Shown here in pieces: positions 1-8,894 of a stretch of DNA of 64,000 nucleotides. The position numbers were made by a program, and so were the translations under genes. Within the stretch, counting starts at the first letter, position 1. Each line of letters starts with the position of its first letter. This DNA is from Thermoplasmatales archaeon E-plasma. Lineage in GTDB: Archaea; Thermoplasmatota; Thermoplasmata; Thermoplasmatales; Thermoplasmataceae. The stretch lies in NCBI GenBank assembly GCA_000496135.1, contig KI542675.1:1-64000 (forward strand), in the 5' to 3' direction. The notes under the pieces were generated by a model. The model did no database searches. It was not told where the DNA came from and saw nothing but the letters and a program-made list of their open reading frames with translations.

Positions 1-233
1 TCCGAAGTTGGAACGGGAGGCCTTCCCGCTCCCCTCTTCTCCACCTGGATACGGGATGAGGCAATGTTAACAACATCCCTTATTGTTTCCAGAACGTCGG
101 CGATCTCGTTTACCTGTGCCTGGTCATACTGGTGCCAGTTCCTTTCGGCCGGTTCCCTCTTCTCGTAGGAGAAGGATTGATCCCTTACCGATTTAACAAG
201 ATTCCTCAGGTCCTCGACATTCTTCCTGGCCAC
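1..233 (-). CDS. Transposase, N-terminal part (runs off window)
   Basis: An open frame runs from a GTG at 233 to the window edge, giving 77 residues without a stop. The sequence begins MARKNVEDLRNLVKSVRDQS and ends with a basic stretch containing RGAGRPPVPTS. A charged helical N-terminus followed by GRPP is what I associate with archaeal IS4/IS5-like transposases; this is family recognition from memory, not a search. The DDE catalytic domain would lie outside the window. A TTTAAAT box at 254-260 sits about 25 bp upstream of the GTG, which fits a leaderless transcript. The gene is divergent from the small gene at 284. It could instead be another DNA-binding protein with the same N-terminus. 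Confidence 0.6.
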   Translation of the reverse strand, partial: MARKNVEDLRNLVKSVRDQSFSYEKREPAERNWHQYDQAQVNEIADVLETIRDVVNIASSRIQVEKRGAGRPPVPTS

Positions 234-250
234 ATGTGTATATGACAAAC

Positions 251-284
251 AGGTTTAAATAGTTATGTGGACTATTCCACATAA
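251..284. promoter_or_regulatory. Shared TATA box and palindrome between divergent genes
   Basis: The self-complementary TTTAAAT at 254-260 lies about 25 bp from the GTG of the transposase (233) and about 27 bp from the ATG at 284, so one element could serve both directions. A perfect inverted repeat follows, with arms TTATGTGGA (263-271) and TCCACATAA (276-284) and a 4-base centre. The right arm ends on the A of the ATG. A protein bound there would cover the predicted transcription start of the rightward gene. Functional role is inferred from position only. Confidence 0.45.
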
Positions 285-586
285 TGAATGGGACAATGAT
301 ACTCTTTCATTTTCCTGAGAAGTCCGATCATGGAACAATAAACAAGTTCATGCAGAAATTCTACGGGCAGGATTCAACTTCATGGAAAGGAAAATACACG
401 TATCACAGACATGGTTTGCTGGAGAACATACCTCACAGAAAACTGCTTAGAGGAGTCCTGATACTCAGGAACGAAGATGCTCCAAAAGTACTTGAGTTTC
501 TAGGGCAGTATTCTCTGACCCTGCATGTTAGGGAGATAAAGCTGACACCGGACGACGAAAAAACATTAGGGGAGACCCATGAATAA
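284..586 (+). CDS. Small conserved archaeal protein, function unknown
   Basis: A 100-residue protein with ordered, non-repetitive sequence: a hydrophobic beta-like start (MILFHFPEK), a Tyr/Gly/Lys-rich middle (KFYGQ, KYTYHRHGL), then RGVLILRNEDAPKVLEFL and a charged tail. It has no signal peptide or membrane segment. I recall similar small proteins in other Thermoplasmata and in Sulfolobales but know of no assigned function. The ATG at 284 fits a leaderless transcript from the TATA box at 254-260; a second in-frame ATG at 296 is possible. Its 3' end overlaps the truncated gene on the other strand by 21 bp. The neighbouring transposase raises the chance that both came in together. Confidence 0.6.
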   Translation: MNGTMILFHFPEKSDHGTINKFMQKFYGQDSTSWKGKYTYHRHGLLENIPHRKLLRGVLILRNEDAPKVLEFLGQYSLTLHVREIKLTPDDEKTLGETHE

Positions 587-1003
587 TTTTGTCCCAAAAC
601 CGTTTTTGAATATAGGTTTGTTCACAGATAGTGATGTGTTAAGGATTGTAACTACAGGATTGCTGAAGGGCCAGTAAACTGATGTCAATGTAGTCATACA
701 AAATGTACTACTTTCCATGCATCCTCGCGTGCTATTAACTTCACAAATGTTGGACAAATTTACATAATGATAATATGGATCCGCTACCATTGCGTATCCT
801 ACATTTATATTATTTCCCAGAAATGAAGCATTGTGAAGAGCAAATATCTCAAATGTACCAGGCGTCACATAAAAATTGGTATAATAACCTGATTCAAAGG
901 TTAATCCCTTTGGTTTAGTTGAATTTTCATAGTATGCAAAGGATACAAGCACCATAATTGAAATTACAATGATTGCACCTATTTTTTTGAATTTACTCCT
1001 CAT
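566..1003 (-). pseudogene. Truncated copy of the secreted protein at 1152-1856
   Basis: Starting at the ATG at 1003, the first 35 residues (MRSKFKKIGAIIVISIMVLV and onward) parallel the N-terminus of the neighbouring gene at 1856, including the basic start and single hydrophobic segment. From residue position about 79 to 135 the two are identical at DNA level. After KPIFKNG the copy switches to unrelated residues (FGTKLFMGLP) and stops, so about 90 C-terminal residues present in the paralogue are missing. The junction is at position 599, next to the small gene and transposase. The product may still be made and exported, but it looks like a remnant. Confidence 0.6.
599..769. repeat. 171-bp direct repeat, copy 1
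   Basis: Bases 599-769 are identical to 1449-1619 (offset 850). The repeat lies in the coding part of the truncated gene. Sequence on the right side of the repeat is clearly related but diverged, and sequence on the left is unrelated. This points to recent recombination or gene conversion within an older duplication. Confidence 0.9.
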
Positions 1004-1005
1004 GT

Positions 1006-1056
1006 TTATCCCTCCAGTGGCATATAGAGTGGTAATGATACTGATCCACTCCAGCA
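1006..1056 (-). pseudogene. Remnant of the 3' end of the large surface gene
   Basis: Just upstream of the truncated gene, the minus strand encodes SVSLPLYMPLEG and a TAA stop at 1006-1008. This matches the last residues of the large surface protein (AVSLQLYIPLEG, stop at 1859-1861), with the same short spacing to the next ATG. Further upstream the similarity is lost. The remnant shows that the duplicated unit contained at least the end of the large gene plus the small gene. Confidence 0.6.
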
Positions 1057-1151
1057 AATCAATGTTTCGCAACAAATGCATTAATTATTTAAGTGGTGGT
1101 GATCAAGAAAAAAGAGTTAAGGAAATTAAAGTTTTATATTGTATTTTTCAC

Positions 1152-1856
1152 TCAATATATTTTCCCGTTTTGTGTCAGGTTATACTCATACACTTCCCAC
1201 CAAGATTCGTCAAGATGAAATGGCTGCGATGTGAAATGCATGAATCCCATTGACAGTGTTATAGTATATGTTATGTTTTCATAGAATGTATAATTTCCAG
1301 GATTCAATATAGATGATATGGGAATGTTGCAAGCACTATTATTTGAATCATGATAATCGCCTTTTTCATAAATACAGAAATATGAACGATAATTATCATT
1401 GGATACTGAATAAGTCCAGTATGGCCCGAAATTGTCGTTTTTATCCGTACCGTTTTTGAATATAGGTTTGTTCACAGATAGTGATGTGTTAAGGATTGTA
1501 ACTACAGGATTGCTGAAGGGCCAGTAAACTGATGTCAATGTAGTCATACAAAATGTACTACTTTCCATGCATCCTCGCGTGCTATTAACTTCACAAATGT
1601 TGGACAAATTTACATAATGGAATATTGGGCAAACTGACATAATGTATCCTACATTTATGTTATTACCTAAAAATGATGAGTTTTTAAGAGTGGTCATAGG
1701 AAACAATCCTGGCAACGGCTTACCCCAACTAGTATAACATGCTATTTCATGGTTTATCCCGCTTGGTCTTGTCGCATTTTCATAGTATGTAAGGGATACT
1801 ATAACAAAAATTGCAATTATGATTAATGCACCAATCTTTTTAAATTTGCTATTCAT
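1152..1856 (-). CDS. Secreted or membrane-anchored protein, Cys-containing, unknown function
   Basis: The start is taken as ATG at 1856, 2 bp after the stop of the upstream surface gene, which suggests coupled translation; the open frame extends further upstream but that part lies inside the neighbour. The 234-residue product has a basic N-terminus (MNSKFKKIG), a hydrophobic segment at about residues 9-25 and an extracellular-type remainder rich in Asn, Ser, Thr and aromatic residues, with many N-x-S/T sites and several cysteines (NICEVNSTRGCMESSTFC). This looks like an exported or lipid-anchored archaeal envelope protein. I recognise no domain. The truncated paralogue lies directly downstream. 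Confidence 0.65.
   Translation of the reverse strand: MNSKFKKIGALIIIAIFVIVSLTYYENATRPSGINHEIACYTSWGKPLPGLFPMTTLKNSSFLGNNINVGYIMSVCPIFHYVNLSNICEVNSTRGCMESSTFCMTTLTSVYWPFSNPVVTILNTSLSVNKPIFKNGTDKNDNFGPYWTYSVSNDNYRSYFCIYEKGDYHDSNNSACNIPISSILNPGNYTFYENITYTITLSMGFMHFTSQPFHLDESWWEVYEYNLTQNGKIY
1449..1619. repeat. 171-bp direct repeat, copy 2
   Basis: Identical to 599-769. This copy sits inside the full-length secreted-protein gene and encodes the segment with NICEVNSTRGCMESS. Both copies keep the same reading frame. Confidence 0.9.
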
Positions 1857-1858
1857 AT

Positions 1859-4557
1859 TTATCCTTCCAATGGAATATATAGCTGTAATGATACTGCAAC
1901 AGTATAGGATGCACCGTTGTAAACAAAATGTCCAGAGAACCACGAGGTGGAATGCCATGTTGCATTGACATAATCGTTTTGATTAAGATGGAATCCGCAA
2001 ATATAGTGAGTAATTGGTACTATGGTCATACTAACTGAATAGGTATAGTAATTAAGGATATATCGAGAGCTGTGGATAGTTAAAGAGTTCTTCGGTTGTT
2101 GATATAGTATCATGTTAAGATATTGCATATATGAAGGATTGCCATTACCATTATTGACGATTTGGTATACTTCCCTCCCTACTGGTTGACTAAAAGGTCC
2201 AGTCCTATATCCTACAACTTTAAAGTATGGGGATGGAAGATTGCTTCCCCTTTTACCTAAATCCCAGCTTCCATAAGATATCGAGTTTACCATCCCAAAC
2301 TTCGAGTTCCAATAGGATTGCTTATTACTTGGTGCAGACCCTGGAAATACAAACGGACCTAAGGCTACCATTGCTAAACCCACTGCCATAAGGCATGGAT
2401 CTGCTGTGAGCAACAATACATTATCAGTAAGATCATAAAGTGAGTGTTCCGCCTCTATTGTAGTTTGGTTAGTTGCTGTATCACTAGATGAAGTTCCCTG
2501 ATTTAAAGCACATTCAGGTTCATAAATTGGGTAACCCGATGCTGATCCAATCTGAGGTCCTGTAAAGTTCAGATATTGATTATAGTTCAAAACGCCGTAC
2601 TTGTATTGATTTAAACTGACGTTGTTATCTGGAGAATAAAATACAGTTGTTAGACCAAATGGAATATTTCTATCATAATAGCATTTATGACCGCTTGGAC
2701 CATTACTTGCAGTTATTACAAGATTTCCTATGTAAATTCCACTGGAAGAGTATATGGAAGTAGATGCAACACTGTCTCCAAAACATGGCCCGTAAGCATT
2801 ATTGACGAGTCGTGAATAAACATCAAACGGATGCTTGTAATATTCACTCGCAGAACCAGCATTATTTATCATTTTAACCATGAATCCACCATATGCTCCA
2901 GGCTGCGTCTGCCAAGAAACATGTGCGATTCCATTCCCGAATAAATTGGAATTTGCATATATTAGTTTCCCTATATCACCGCTTGGCGTGAGCGTGTATA
3001 CAAACATACCGTATGAATAACAAGTTGGCAAATTGTGTACCATATTTGCGTCGAAATATGGAATATTAAATGCAATATTCGATAATTCTCCTGGAAGCAT
3101 TACATAATTAGTTGATACCCCACCTGGTGATGTCGAGTTATACGCCTTGTTTATGGCTTGAGTTAGATTGTAAGAATTCAGTGTACCTTTCATGTTGTAA
3201 CATCCGTAATTGTAAGTTGGACAGAAATTCCCTATCATTTCCGTATATGTAACAGATACCGTCGTCGAACCTCCATTAATATTTGCAGTTCCTGAGGAAG
3301 GAGATAGCCCATATCCTGATATTGATCCTATGGAGTATGAATACGATCCATCAGGTTCTGGAAATGATATGGATGATGATGTTGTTGAAATGGTATTTCC
3401 ATTGAGATCAATTGTCCATGAGGTTCCTGAAGATAATCCTGATTCTGTGAATGTAAGTGTATATGACTGGGTTGCATATGCAATGGATATTGATCTTGAA
3501 CCACCGCTTACATAAACATAACCGCTTGATGGTGAATCGGTATATCCACTCACAGATCCGATAGTGTATGAATATGATCCGTCGTATTCACTGAATGTTA
3601 TGGTATTTGATGTTGAATATTGTGTATTTCCATTCAATGTTACATGCCATGATATTCCTGAGGATAATCCTGATTCTGTGAATATTACACTGTATCTCTG
3701 TGGTGCTGGAGTTGGTCCGGGAGAAGGACCTGGTCCGATTCTTGGCCCTGGCCACCCGATTATTCTGTATGGACTGTAATATATCATCGGATCGATTGTG
3801 TATGACTGGTTATGATTGATTATACCTGTTTCAAATGGTAATATGATCTGATCACCTGATTGACTTTCACTTACAATTCCTGAATGGAATATGGAATCTT
3901 CAGACTGCCAGTTGACTGATATATTACCAACAGAAACATTCCAGTCGTTTGAGGGAATGATTCCGGTACCTGATGATATATTCTGGCATGAGGGGTTGAA
4001 ACCGTTCACTGCCATTGTGCTGTTTATACCCATTCCAAGTGAGAATGTGGATATATATGTGTTTGTTACATTGAGATTCTTCACAACAATGGATGCATCT
4101 ATTCCACTGTTCGTAAATGAAAATATCTCCGCTATCTTCACATAGTGGTTCCATTTGATCATAACCGCTGAATTCTGCCATACCGATTCAATCCTTTTTG
4201 TTGTATAATGGGAGAATGTCTCTTCTATTAATGGTGCAGATGTATTGGTATTATTTGTGGATACTGCAAAGGGATTTACCTGTGGTCCGGGAGAATAGTT
4301 GGGATTTGCCTCAAACACATTCCATGAAACCGGAAACAGATTTCCGTCAAAACCTATGAATGTATCTGATCCCACAAACCTCACCATTTCGTTGTAATAT
4401 GAATATGATTCCACTGGTGTGGATGCATATTCATTCTGAATATGCTGAATGATGGGAATAGCCATCATTGCTGTAATTGCAATGATTGCAAGGAATTTGA
4501 TTGCTCTGTATCTTTCCTCTCTCTCTCTCTTCCGATTTCATTTGCTGTTGAGTACAT
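1859..4557 (-). CDS. Large surface protein with thermopsin-type repeats; start out of frame at a GA repeat
   Basis: The long open frame (4468 to 1859, 869 residues) encodes an N-terminal beta-rich domain, a Pro/Gly linker (GPRIGPGPSPGPTPAP), two tandem repeats of 77 residues (each with FTESGLSSG-SW and DGSYSY, 231-bp period) and a C-terminal region of about 450 residues rich in Asn, Ser, Tyr and Gly. Such SGL repeats occur in thermopsin-like and other cell-surface proteins of Thermoplasmatales. The frame upstream of 4468 encodes a signal-like segment (RYRAIKFLAIIAITAMM) but has no start codon before a TGA. An ATG at 4557 opens MYSTANEIGRERE in another frame; the two join if the (AG)7 tract at 4517-4530 had 6 or 9 units. 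The gene as sequenced is therefore OFF, or it carries an error. Probable TATA box at about 4617-4626. Confidence 0.7.
3241..3693 (-). repeat. Two in-gene 231-bp repeats (77-residue SGL domains)
   Basis: Within the large surface gene the segment encoding FTESGLSSG recurs 231 bp later: the bases gattctgtga (plus strand) occur at 3441 and at 3672. Each unit encodes a beta-sandwich-like domain with conserved SW, DGSYSY and SPSSG positions. Tandem units of this kind can be gained or lost by recombination. Confidence 0.75.
4517..4530 (-). repeat. (AG)7 dinucleotide tract in a surface-gene start region
   Basis: Seven CT units on the plus strand (AG on the coding strand) lie 27 bp inside the reading frame that starts at ATG 4557. 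With seven units the frame ends early at a TGA. With six or nine units it continues into the 869-residue surface protein and supplies its signal segment. Slipped-strand mispairing at such tracts is the standard mechanism of phase variation in bacteria. Confidence 0.7.
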
Positions 4558-4899
4558 TATTGAATCAGCCCTGAAAAAGACGATTACTAATAAATGTTCG
4601 CTTTCGAATCAGTGGTTTATATATTCAGGCTCTAAATGCACATGGAGTTTTTAACCGTTCTATATTTCAGAATCAGATATCTATTGACACAATTTAACTA
4701 CTATATGAGATATATACCGATTGTCAGTTAAGAGAAACTACTTAGATTTATTGCATAAAAAACAAATCCTTGAGTCCGCAATTCCTTTCATATAGAATAA
4801 TCCTCTGCACGTGGATGACGCCTTCTTATGGCATTCTATCAAAATGCAATATTCGTATAACCCTATCCTATCATGAATTCAAAATATTTTGGTTTATTT
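4558..4899. other. Intergenic region, 342 bp
   Basis: It holds the leader and probable TATA box (about 4617-4626, read leftward) of the surface gene. The rest, 4640-4899, is the far side of the convergent-free gap after the helicase stop. I see no conserved reading frame, RNA gene or clear repeat. Confidence 0.4.
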
Positions 4900-6189
4900 T
4901 TAAAAATCACGGTTTCTGCTCGGCCTTCCATTTCTTGGATATCTGAATCGACCGTCTCCCTGTCTTGGGGGACCACTTCTGCCGCCTCCGGATCTGCTTC
5001 CACGAAATCCCTGAGACCTTCCGCCGCTGTTCCTTCCATTCCGGTTATAGGAGAAGCTCAATTTCATATCAATAAAAGGCTCCTGATCCAGCTCAATTCT
5101 GCTCATTCTTATCCTGAGCTTTTTCTCGATATCCTTTATTGACCCGAATTCTTCGCTGTCAATTATTGTTAAAGCTGTTCCACTCTTACCCATTCTGGCT
5201 GATCTTCCCACTCTGTGTACATAGATCTCAGGTTCAGATGGCGCATCAAAATTGATTATATCTGAGACATCATCAATGTCAAGTCCTCTTGCTGCAACAT
5301 TTGTTGCCACAAGAAATTGAGCACCTTTCCTGAATTCCATCAGTGATTTCTCTCTCTGGGCCTGTGTCAGATCGCCATGTATAACTACAGCTTCATATCC
5401 CTGTGAAACAAGCATATTATAAAGGGCGTCTGTCCCTCTCTTTGTTTCTGAAAATATTATGGATTTTCCCGGCTGATATTCCTTCAGGTAAGCAAGAAGT
5501 GCTGGTACCTTTGAAGCTCCATTTGAAAACGTATACATATGGAAAATGGTGTCAACTGTAACTTCCTTTTCCTGCCCTATTTTAAGGAATTCAGGCTTTT
5601 TCATAAATCTCTTTGTAAGGCCAACTATCCTTTCCGGAACAGTTGCAGAAAATAGCATTGATTGCTTCTTTTCCGGAGCCTTGGAGATTATGAATTCAAT
5701 ATCTTCAATAAATCCCAGATCAAGCATAATATCCGCTTCGTCCAGAACAAGATATCTGATCTTCGAAAGATTGATCTCTCCTCTTTCCATTAAATCTATA
5801 AGTCTGCCGGGGGTACCAATTACCATTGATGTACCCTTTCTCAGGTTCCTTATCTGATTCTCTATACTCGCACCACCATAAACAACAACGGGTTTCGTAT
5901 TGAGGTGCCTGGACATCTGTTCAGCCACCTTTAAAACCTGCATGGCAAGTTCTCTTGTTGGAACAACTATAATTGATTGTATTCCCTTTTCACTGGTTGC
6001 ATTTTGTAATATTGGTATTAAAAACGCTCCAGTTTTTCCCGTACCTGTCTTGGATCTGACAATCAAATCCCTGCCTTCAAGGGCGAGGGGTATTGCCTTT
6101 TCCTGAACCTCTGTAGGCTCTATGAAATTCATTTCACTGAGTGCGTCCAGAAGTTCGCTTCTTAGATCGAACGCATCGAATTTTGTCAT
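4900..6189 (-). CDS. DEAD-box ATP-dependent RNA helicase
   Basis: The 429-residue protein has the full helicase set: a Q-motif region (FIEPTEVQ, residues 22-29), Walker A SKTGTGKT (46-53), PTRELA, GTPGR, the DEAD box, SAT, and in the second RecA domain ATNVAARGLD and HRVGRSARMG. The last 45 residues are rich in Arg and Gly (GGRSQGFRGSRSGGGRSG), as in RNA-binding tails of cold-shock or ribosome-assembly helicases such as CsdA/DeaD. It probably unwinds structured RNA in ribosome assembly or mRNA turnover; the exact substrate cannot be read from sequence. The start ATG at 6189 is supported by the early Q-motif and by a TATA-like AAATATAAATAC about 80 bp upstream. Confidence 0.93.
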   Translation of the reverse strand: MTKFDAFDLRSELLDALSEMNFIEPTEVQEKAIPLALEGRDLIVRSKTGTGKTGAFLIPILQNATSEKGIQSIIVVPTRELAMQVLKVAEQMSRHLNTKPVVVYGGASIENQIRNLRKGTSMVIGTPGRLIDLMERGEINLSKIRYLVLDEADIMLDLGFIEDIEFIISKAPEKKQSMLFSATVPERIVGLTKRFMKKPEFLKIGQEKEVTVDTIFHMYTFSNGASKVPALLAYLKEYQPGKSIIFSETKRGTDALYNMLVSQGYEAVVIHGDLTQAQREKSLMEFRKGAQFLVATNVAARGLDIDDVSDIINFDAPSEPEIYVHRVGRSARMGKSGTALTIIDSEEFGSIKDIEKKLRIRMSRIELDQEPFIDMKLSFSYNRNGRNSGGRSQGFRGSRSGGGRSGPPRQGDGRFRYPRNGRPSRNRDF

Positions 6190-6378
6190 TTAAACACTCT
6201 TTTTGGTTAAAACACAGAATAATCTTAGATTCTCCTTGTAGTTTTCCTGTCCCTTAATCGAGTATTTATATTTAAGCTATTGTAGAGAGTGCAAAAGACA
6301 TGCATCGAAACACTGTTTATGTCATGGAAAGGCTGGCAAATTGCCTTCTCTCAAAAGAAGAATCCTATTCACAAACCT

Positions 6379-8730
6379 CTATGTAGTTTTATCTGAAGTA
6401 CTCTCAATTGCCTCAACAGTTAATTTTTCTTCCTGTCTTGTTTCTACAGCATTCAGTCTTGAAATGGCTTTAATAATCTGCAACTCATCATTTTGAACCG
6501 GATTGGAACTTCCAACCCGGACAGCTTTCAGGGTAAGGCCATTGGTTTTCAGATTACTCTTTAAAGCTCTTACCATATGAATTATCTCTATGGACTGCTC
6601 AAAAGTGCCATCATCCTGCAAATTTATACCGGCAGGCCATGTTTTATTATGAATGCTTTCTGTGAATCCCAGAATTTCATTGCATTCCTCTGTTATGAAA
6701 GGCATAAAGGGAGCATACATCCTCAGAATGCTTTCCATTACTATTTTAGATACTTCCGCTGTTTCAGAGCGTTGTTCCACATCATAATCTGATGAAGTAA
6801 AGACTGCTTTGCATATTTCAAGGTAATCATCGCAGAAGATTTCCCAGAAGAATTTATCAAGCTCAAGTCTGGCCTTTGCCAGCTCAAAAACTTCCATAAG
6901 TTCAGTTACTTTCAATATGGTCTGATTTAATTTCTGTAAAACCCACACATTATGTTTCAATGTGGCATTTCTTTTTGAATTTTCCTCACCATTAAATGAA
7001 GAAACAAGCTTTGTTGCGTTAAACATTTTTATTACCGTTCTTCGACCTCTCGTTAGTTCCTGCTCCCTGAGCCTTGCATCTTCACCCATTGAATATGCAG
7101 AAGCCCAGAACCTCATGGAATCAGCACCATACTGATCGATTATTTCCTCAGGATAAGATGTATTACCCTTGCTTTTACTCATCTTAGCCCCCTGGGCATC
7201 CAGCACATTTCCTGAAATAAAGATGTGTTCCCAGGGTATGCTGTTCCAGTGAAGATAAGATCTTAATATGGTGGTAAAGGCCCAGGTTGAAATGATATCA
7301 TGACCCTGGAATCTGGCAGTCATAATCCTGTATCTGGAATTCAATCCTGCCCTTTCCAGATACATAGACGGGGTAAGTGATGAAGTTGCCCATGTGTCCA
7401 TAACATCAGTGTCAGCAATGACGCTTGAGGATCCGCATTTGGGGCAGATTGGTGCTTTTTGAGAGGGATCAACAGGCAGTTCTCCATCTGAAGGGAAAAA
7501 CATTTCATCACAGGAGGTGCAGTAGTAGACAGGAATCGGTATTCCATATGGCCTCTGCCTTGAGATACACCAATCCCATTTGAGACCTTTTACCCAGTTT
7601 TCATATCTTACTTTCATGAATTCAGGGTGCCATTTTATCTTCTCTCCCTGTGAAAGTAATTCTTCCTTGAGATTCATACATGCAATAAACCACTGCTTGC
7701 TTATTCCCAGTTCCAGTGGTGTTCCGCATCTCTCATGTGTATTCACAGAATGTTCAATCTTTTTCCGTTCTATGATCAAATGCTCTTTTTCAAGATATTG
7801 AACAATGAGAGATCGCGCTTCCTGAATGCTTTTGTTTGTAAACAGCTTTCCATCGTTTACCCGTCCGTTTTCATTGATGATTATCCTGCTCTCCAGATTG
7901 TTCTTCTTCCAGATTTCATAATCATTCTGGTCCCCAAAGGTACATACCATTTCAGCCCCGGTTCCCTTTTCCGGCAGAACTGATTCATCTGTGATTAATT
8001 TTACAACATTTTCGTAAACCGGAACGATAAATTTCTTACCCACCAGACCGGTAAACCTTTCATCTGAGGGATTTACACACAAAGCAACACATGCTCCAAT
8101 TAATTCAGGTCTCGTAGTTGCAATTCTTAAATATCCCCCTTCAACTCCCTTGAAATCCAGAAAGAAGTATTCTGATTTAAGATTCTCATCTTTCATCTCA
8201 ATTTGAGAAATTGCAGTTTTACATGCGGGGCATCTGATCGTCAGCGATTCTGATCTGTAGGCTTTGCCGGATCTGGCAAGTTCAAGAAACATCTTCTGTG
8301 AAAGTTTCCAGGAATCTTTGGAATAAGTTGTGAGATAATTTGCAAAGTCAGCGCTTAGACCAAACTTTTCGTAAACCTCAAGCATTTTTCTTATCGTTTC
8401 ATTTGACACATCTGTGCATATGCTTATAACCTCAGACCTGGATAAATTGGATACTTTGAAGCCTCTCTCTTTCTCTGCATAACGTTCTGTGGCCAACCCG
8501 TTATTATCAAATCCCCATGGGTAAAAAACAAAATCACCTCTCATTCTTCTGTATCTGGCCATCATATCCTGTACGGGGTATGAGAATGCATGGCCTATAT
8601 GAGGTAATCCGGATACCGTGGGAGGAGGAGTATCTATGAGAAACGCTCTGTTACCATTAACATTCTTAGAAGGTGAATTTTTCCATTTATGCAGCCATTT
8701 CGATTCAATGGCTTTAAGATCTAGATCCAT
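6379..8730 (-). CDS. valS: Valyl-tRNA synthetase
   Basis: A class I aminoacyl-tRNA synthetase of 783 residues. The HIGH signature is at residues 44-47 in GLPHIGHAFSYP, KMSKS at about 515 (GAKMSKSKGN), and the connective editing domain carries ATTRPEL. The Cys pairs (CPAC, CTSC, CPKCGSS) are zinc-ribbon-like insertions typical of archaeal ValRS. It charges tRNA-Val with valine and edits threonine. The length is slightly short of bacterial ValRS because the C-terminal coiled coil is absent, which is usual for this archaeal type. It stands alone, divergent from dtdA. Confidence 0.95.
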   Translation of the reverse strand: MDLDLKAIESKWLHKWKNSPSKNVNGNRAFLIDTPPPTVSGLPHIGHAFSYPVQDMMARYRRMRGDFVFYPWGFDNNGLATERYAEKERGFKVSNLSRSEVISICTDVSNETIRKMLEVYEKFGLSADFANYLTTYSKDSWKLSQKMFLELARSGKAYRSESLTIRCPACKTAISQIEMKDENLKSEYFFLDFKGVEGGYLRIATTRPELIGACVALCVNPSDERFTGLVGKKFIVPVYENVVKLITDESVLPEKGTGAEMVCTFGDQNDYEIWKKNNLESRIIINENGRVNDGKLFTNKSIQEARSLIVQYLEKEHLIIERKKIEHSVNTHERCGTPLELGISKQWFIACMNLKEELLSQGEKIKWHPEFMKVRYENWVKGLKWDWCISRQRPYGIPIPVYYCTSCDEMFFPSDGELPVDPSQKAPICPKCGSSSVIADTDVMDTWATSSLTPSMYLERAGLNSRYRIMTARFQGHDIISTWAFTTILRSYLHWNSIPWEHIFISGNVLDAQGAKMSKSKGNTSYPEEIIDQYGADSMRFWASAYSMGEDARLREQELTRGRRTVIKMFNATKLVSSFNGEENSKRNATLKHNVWVLQKLNQTILKVTELMEVFELAKARLELDKFFWEIFCDDYLEICKAVFTSSDYDVEQRSETAEVSKIVMESILRMYAPFMPFITEECNEILGFTESIHNKTWPAGINLQDDGTFEQSIEIIHMVRALKSNLKTNGLTLKAVRVGSSNPVQNDELQIIKAISRLNAVETRQEEKLTVEAIESTSDKTT

Positions 8731-8894
8731 TTCACATCGATTTAATGTATTCTAAAAAGCTTTTCCATGAGAATGGTTTAGAACAGCATTAATTTTCAAG
8801 GTTTGATATGTGTATGTGGAAAGGTTTCCATTAAAAAAACCTTCAGAAGCATTTAGAGAAATTGTTTATTGAATGAACCAATCACAGTGAAGAA

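Noticed and set aside
3330-3779. Two plus-strand frames across the surface-gene repeats
   Set aside because: They mirror the repeats on the other strand and give Asp/Tyr-rich sequence with no family.
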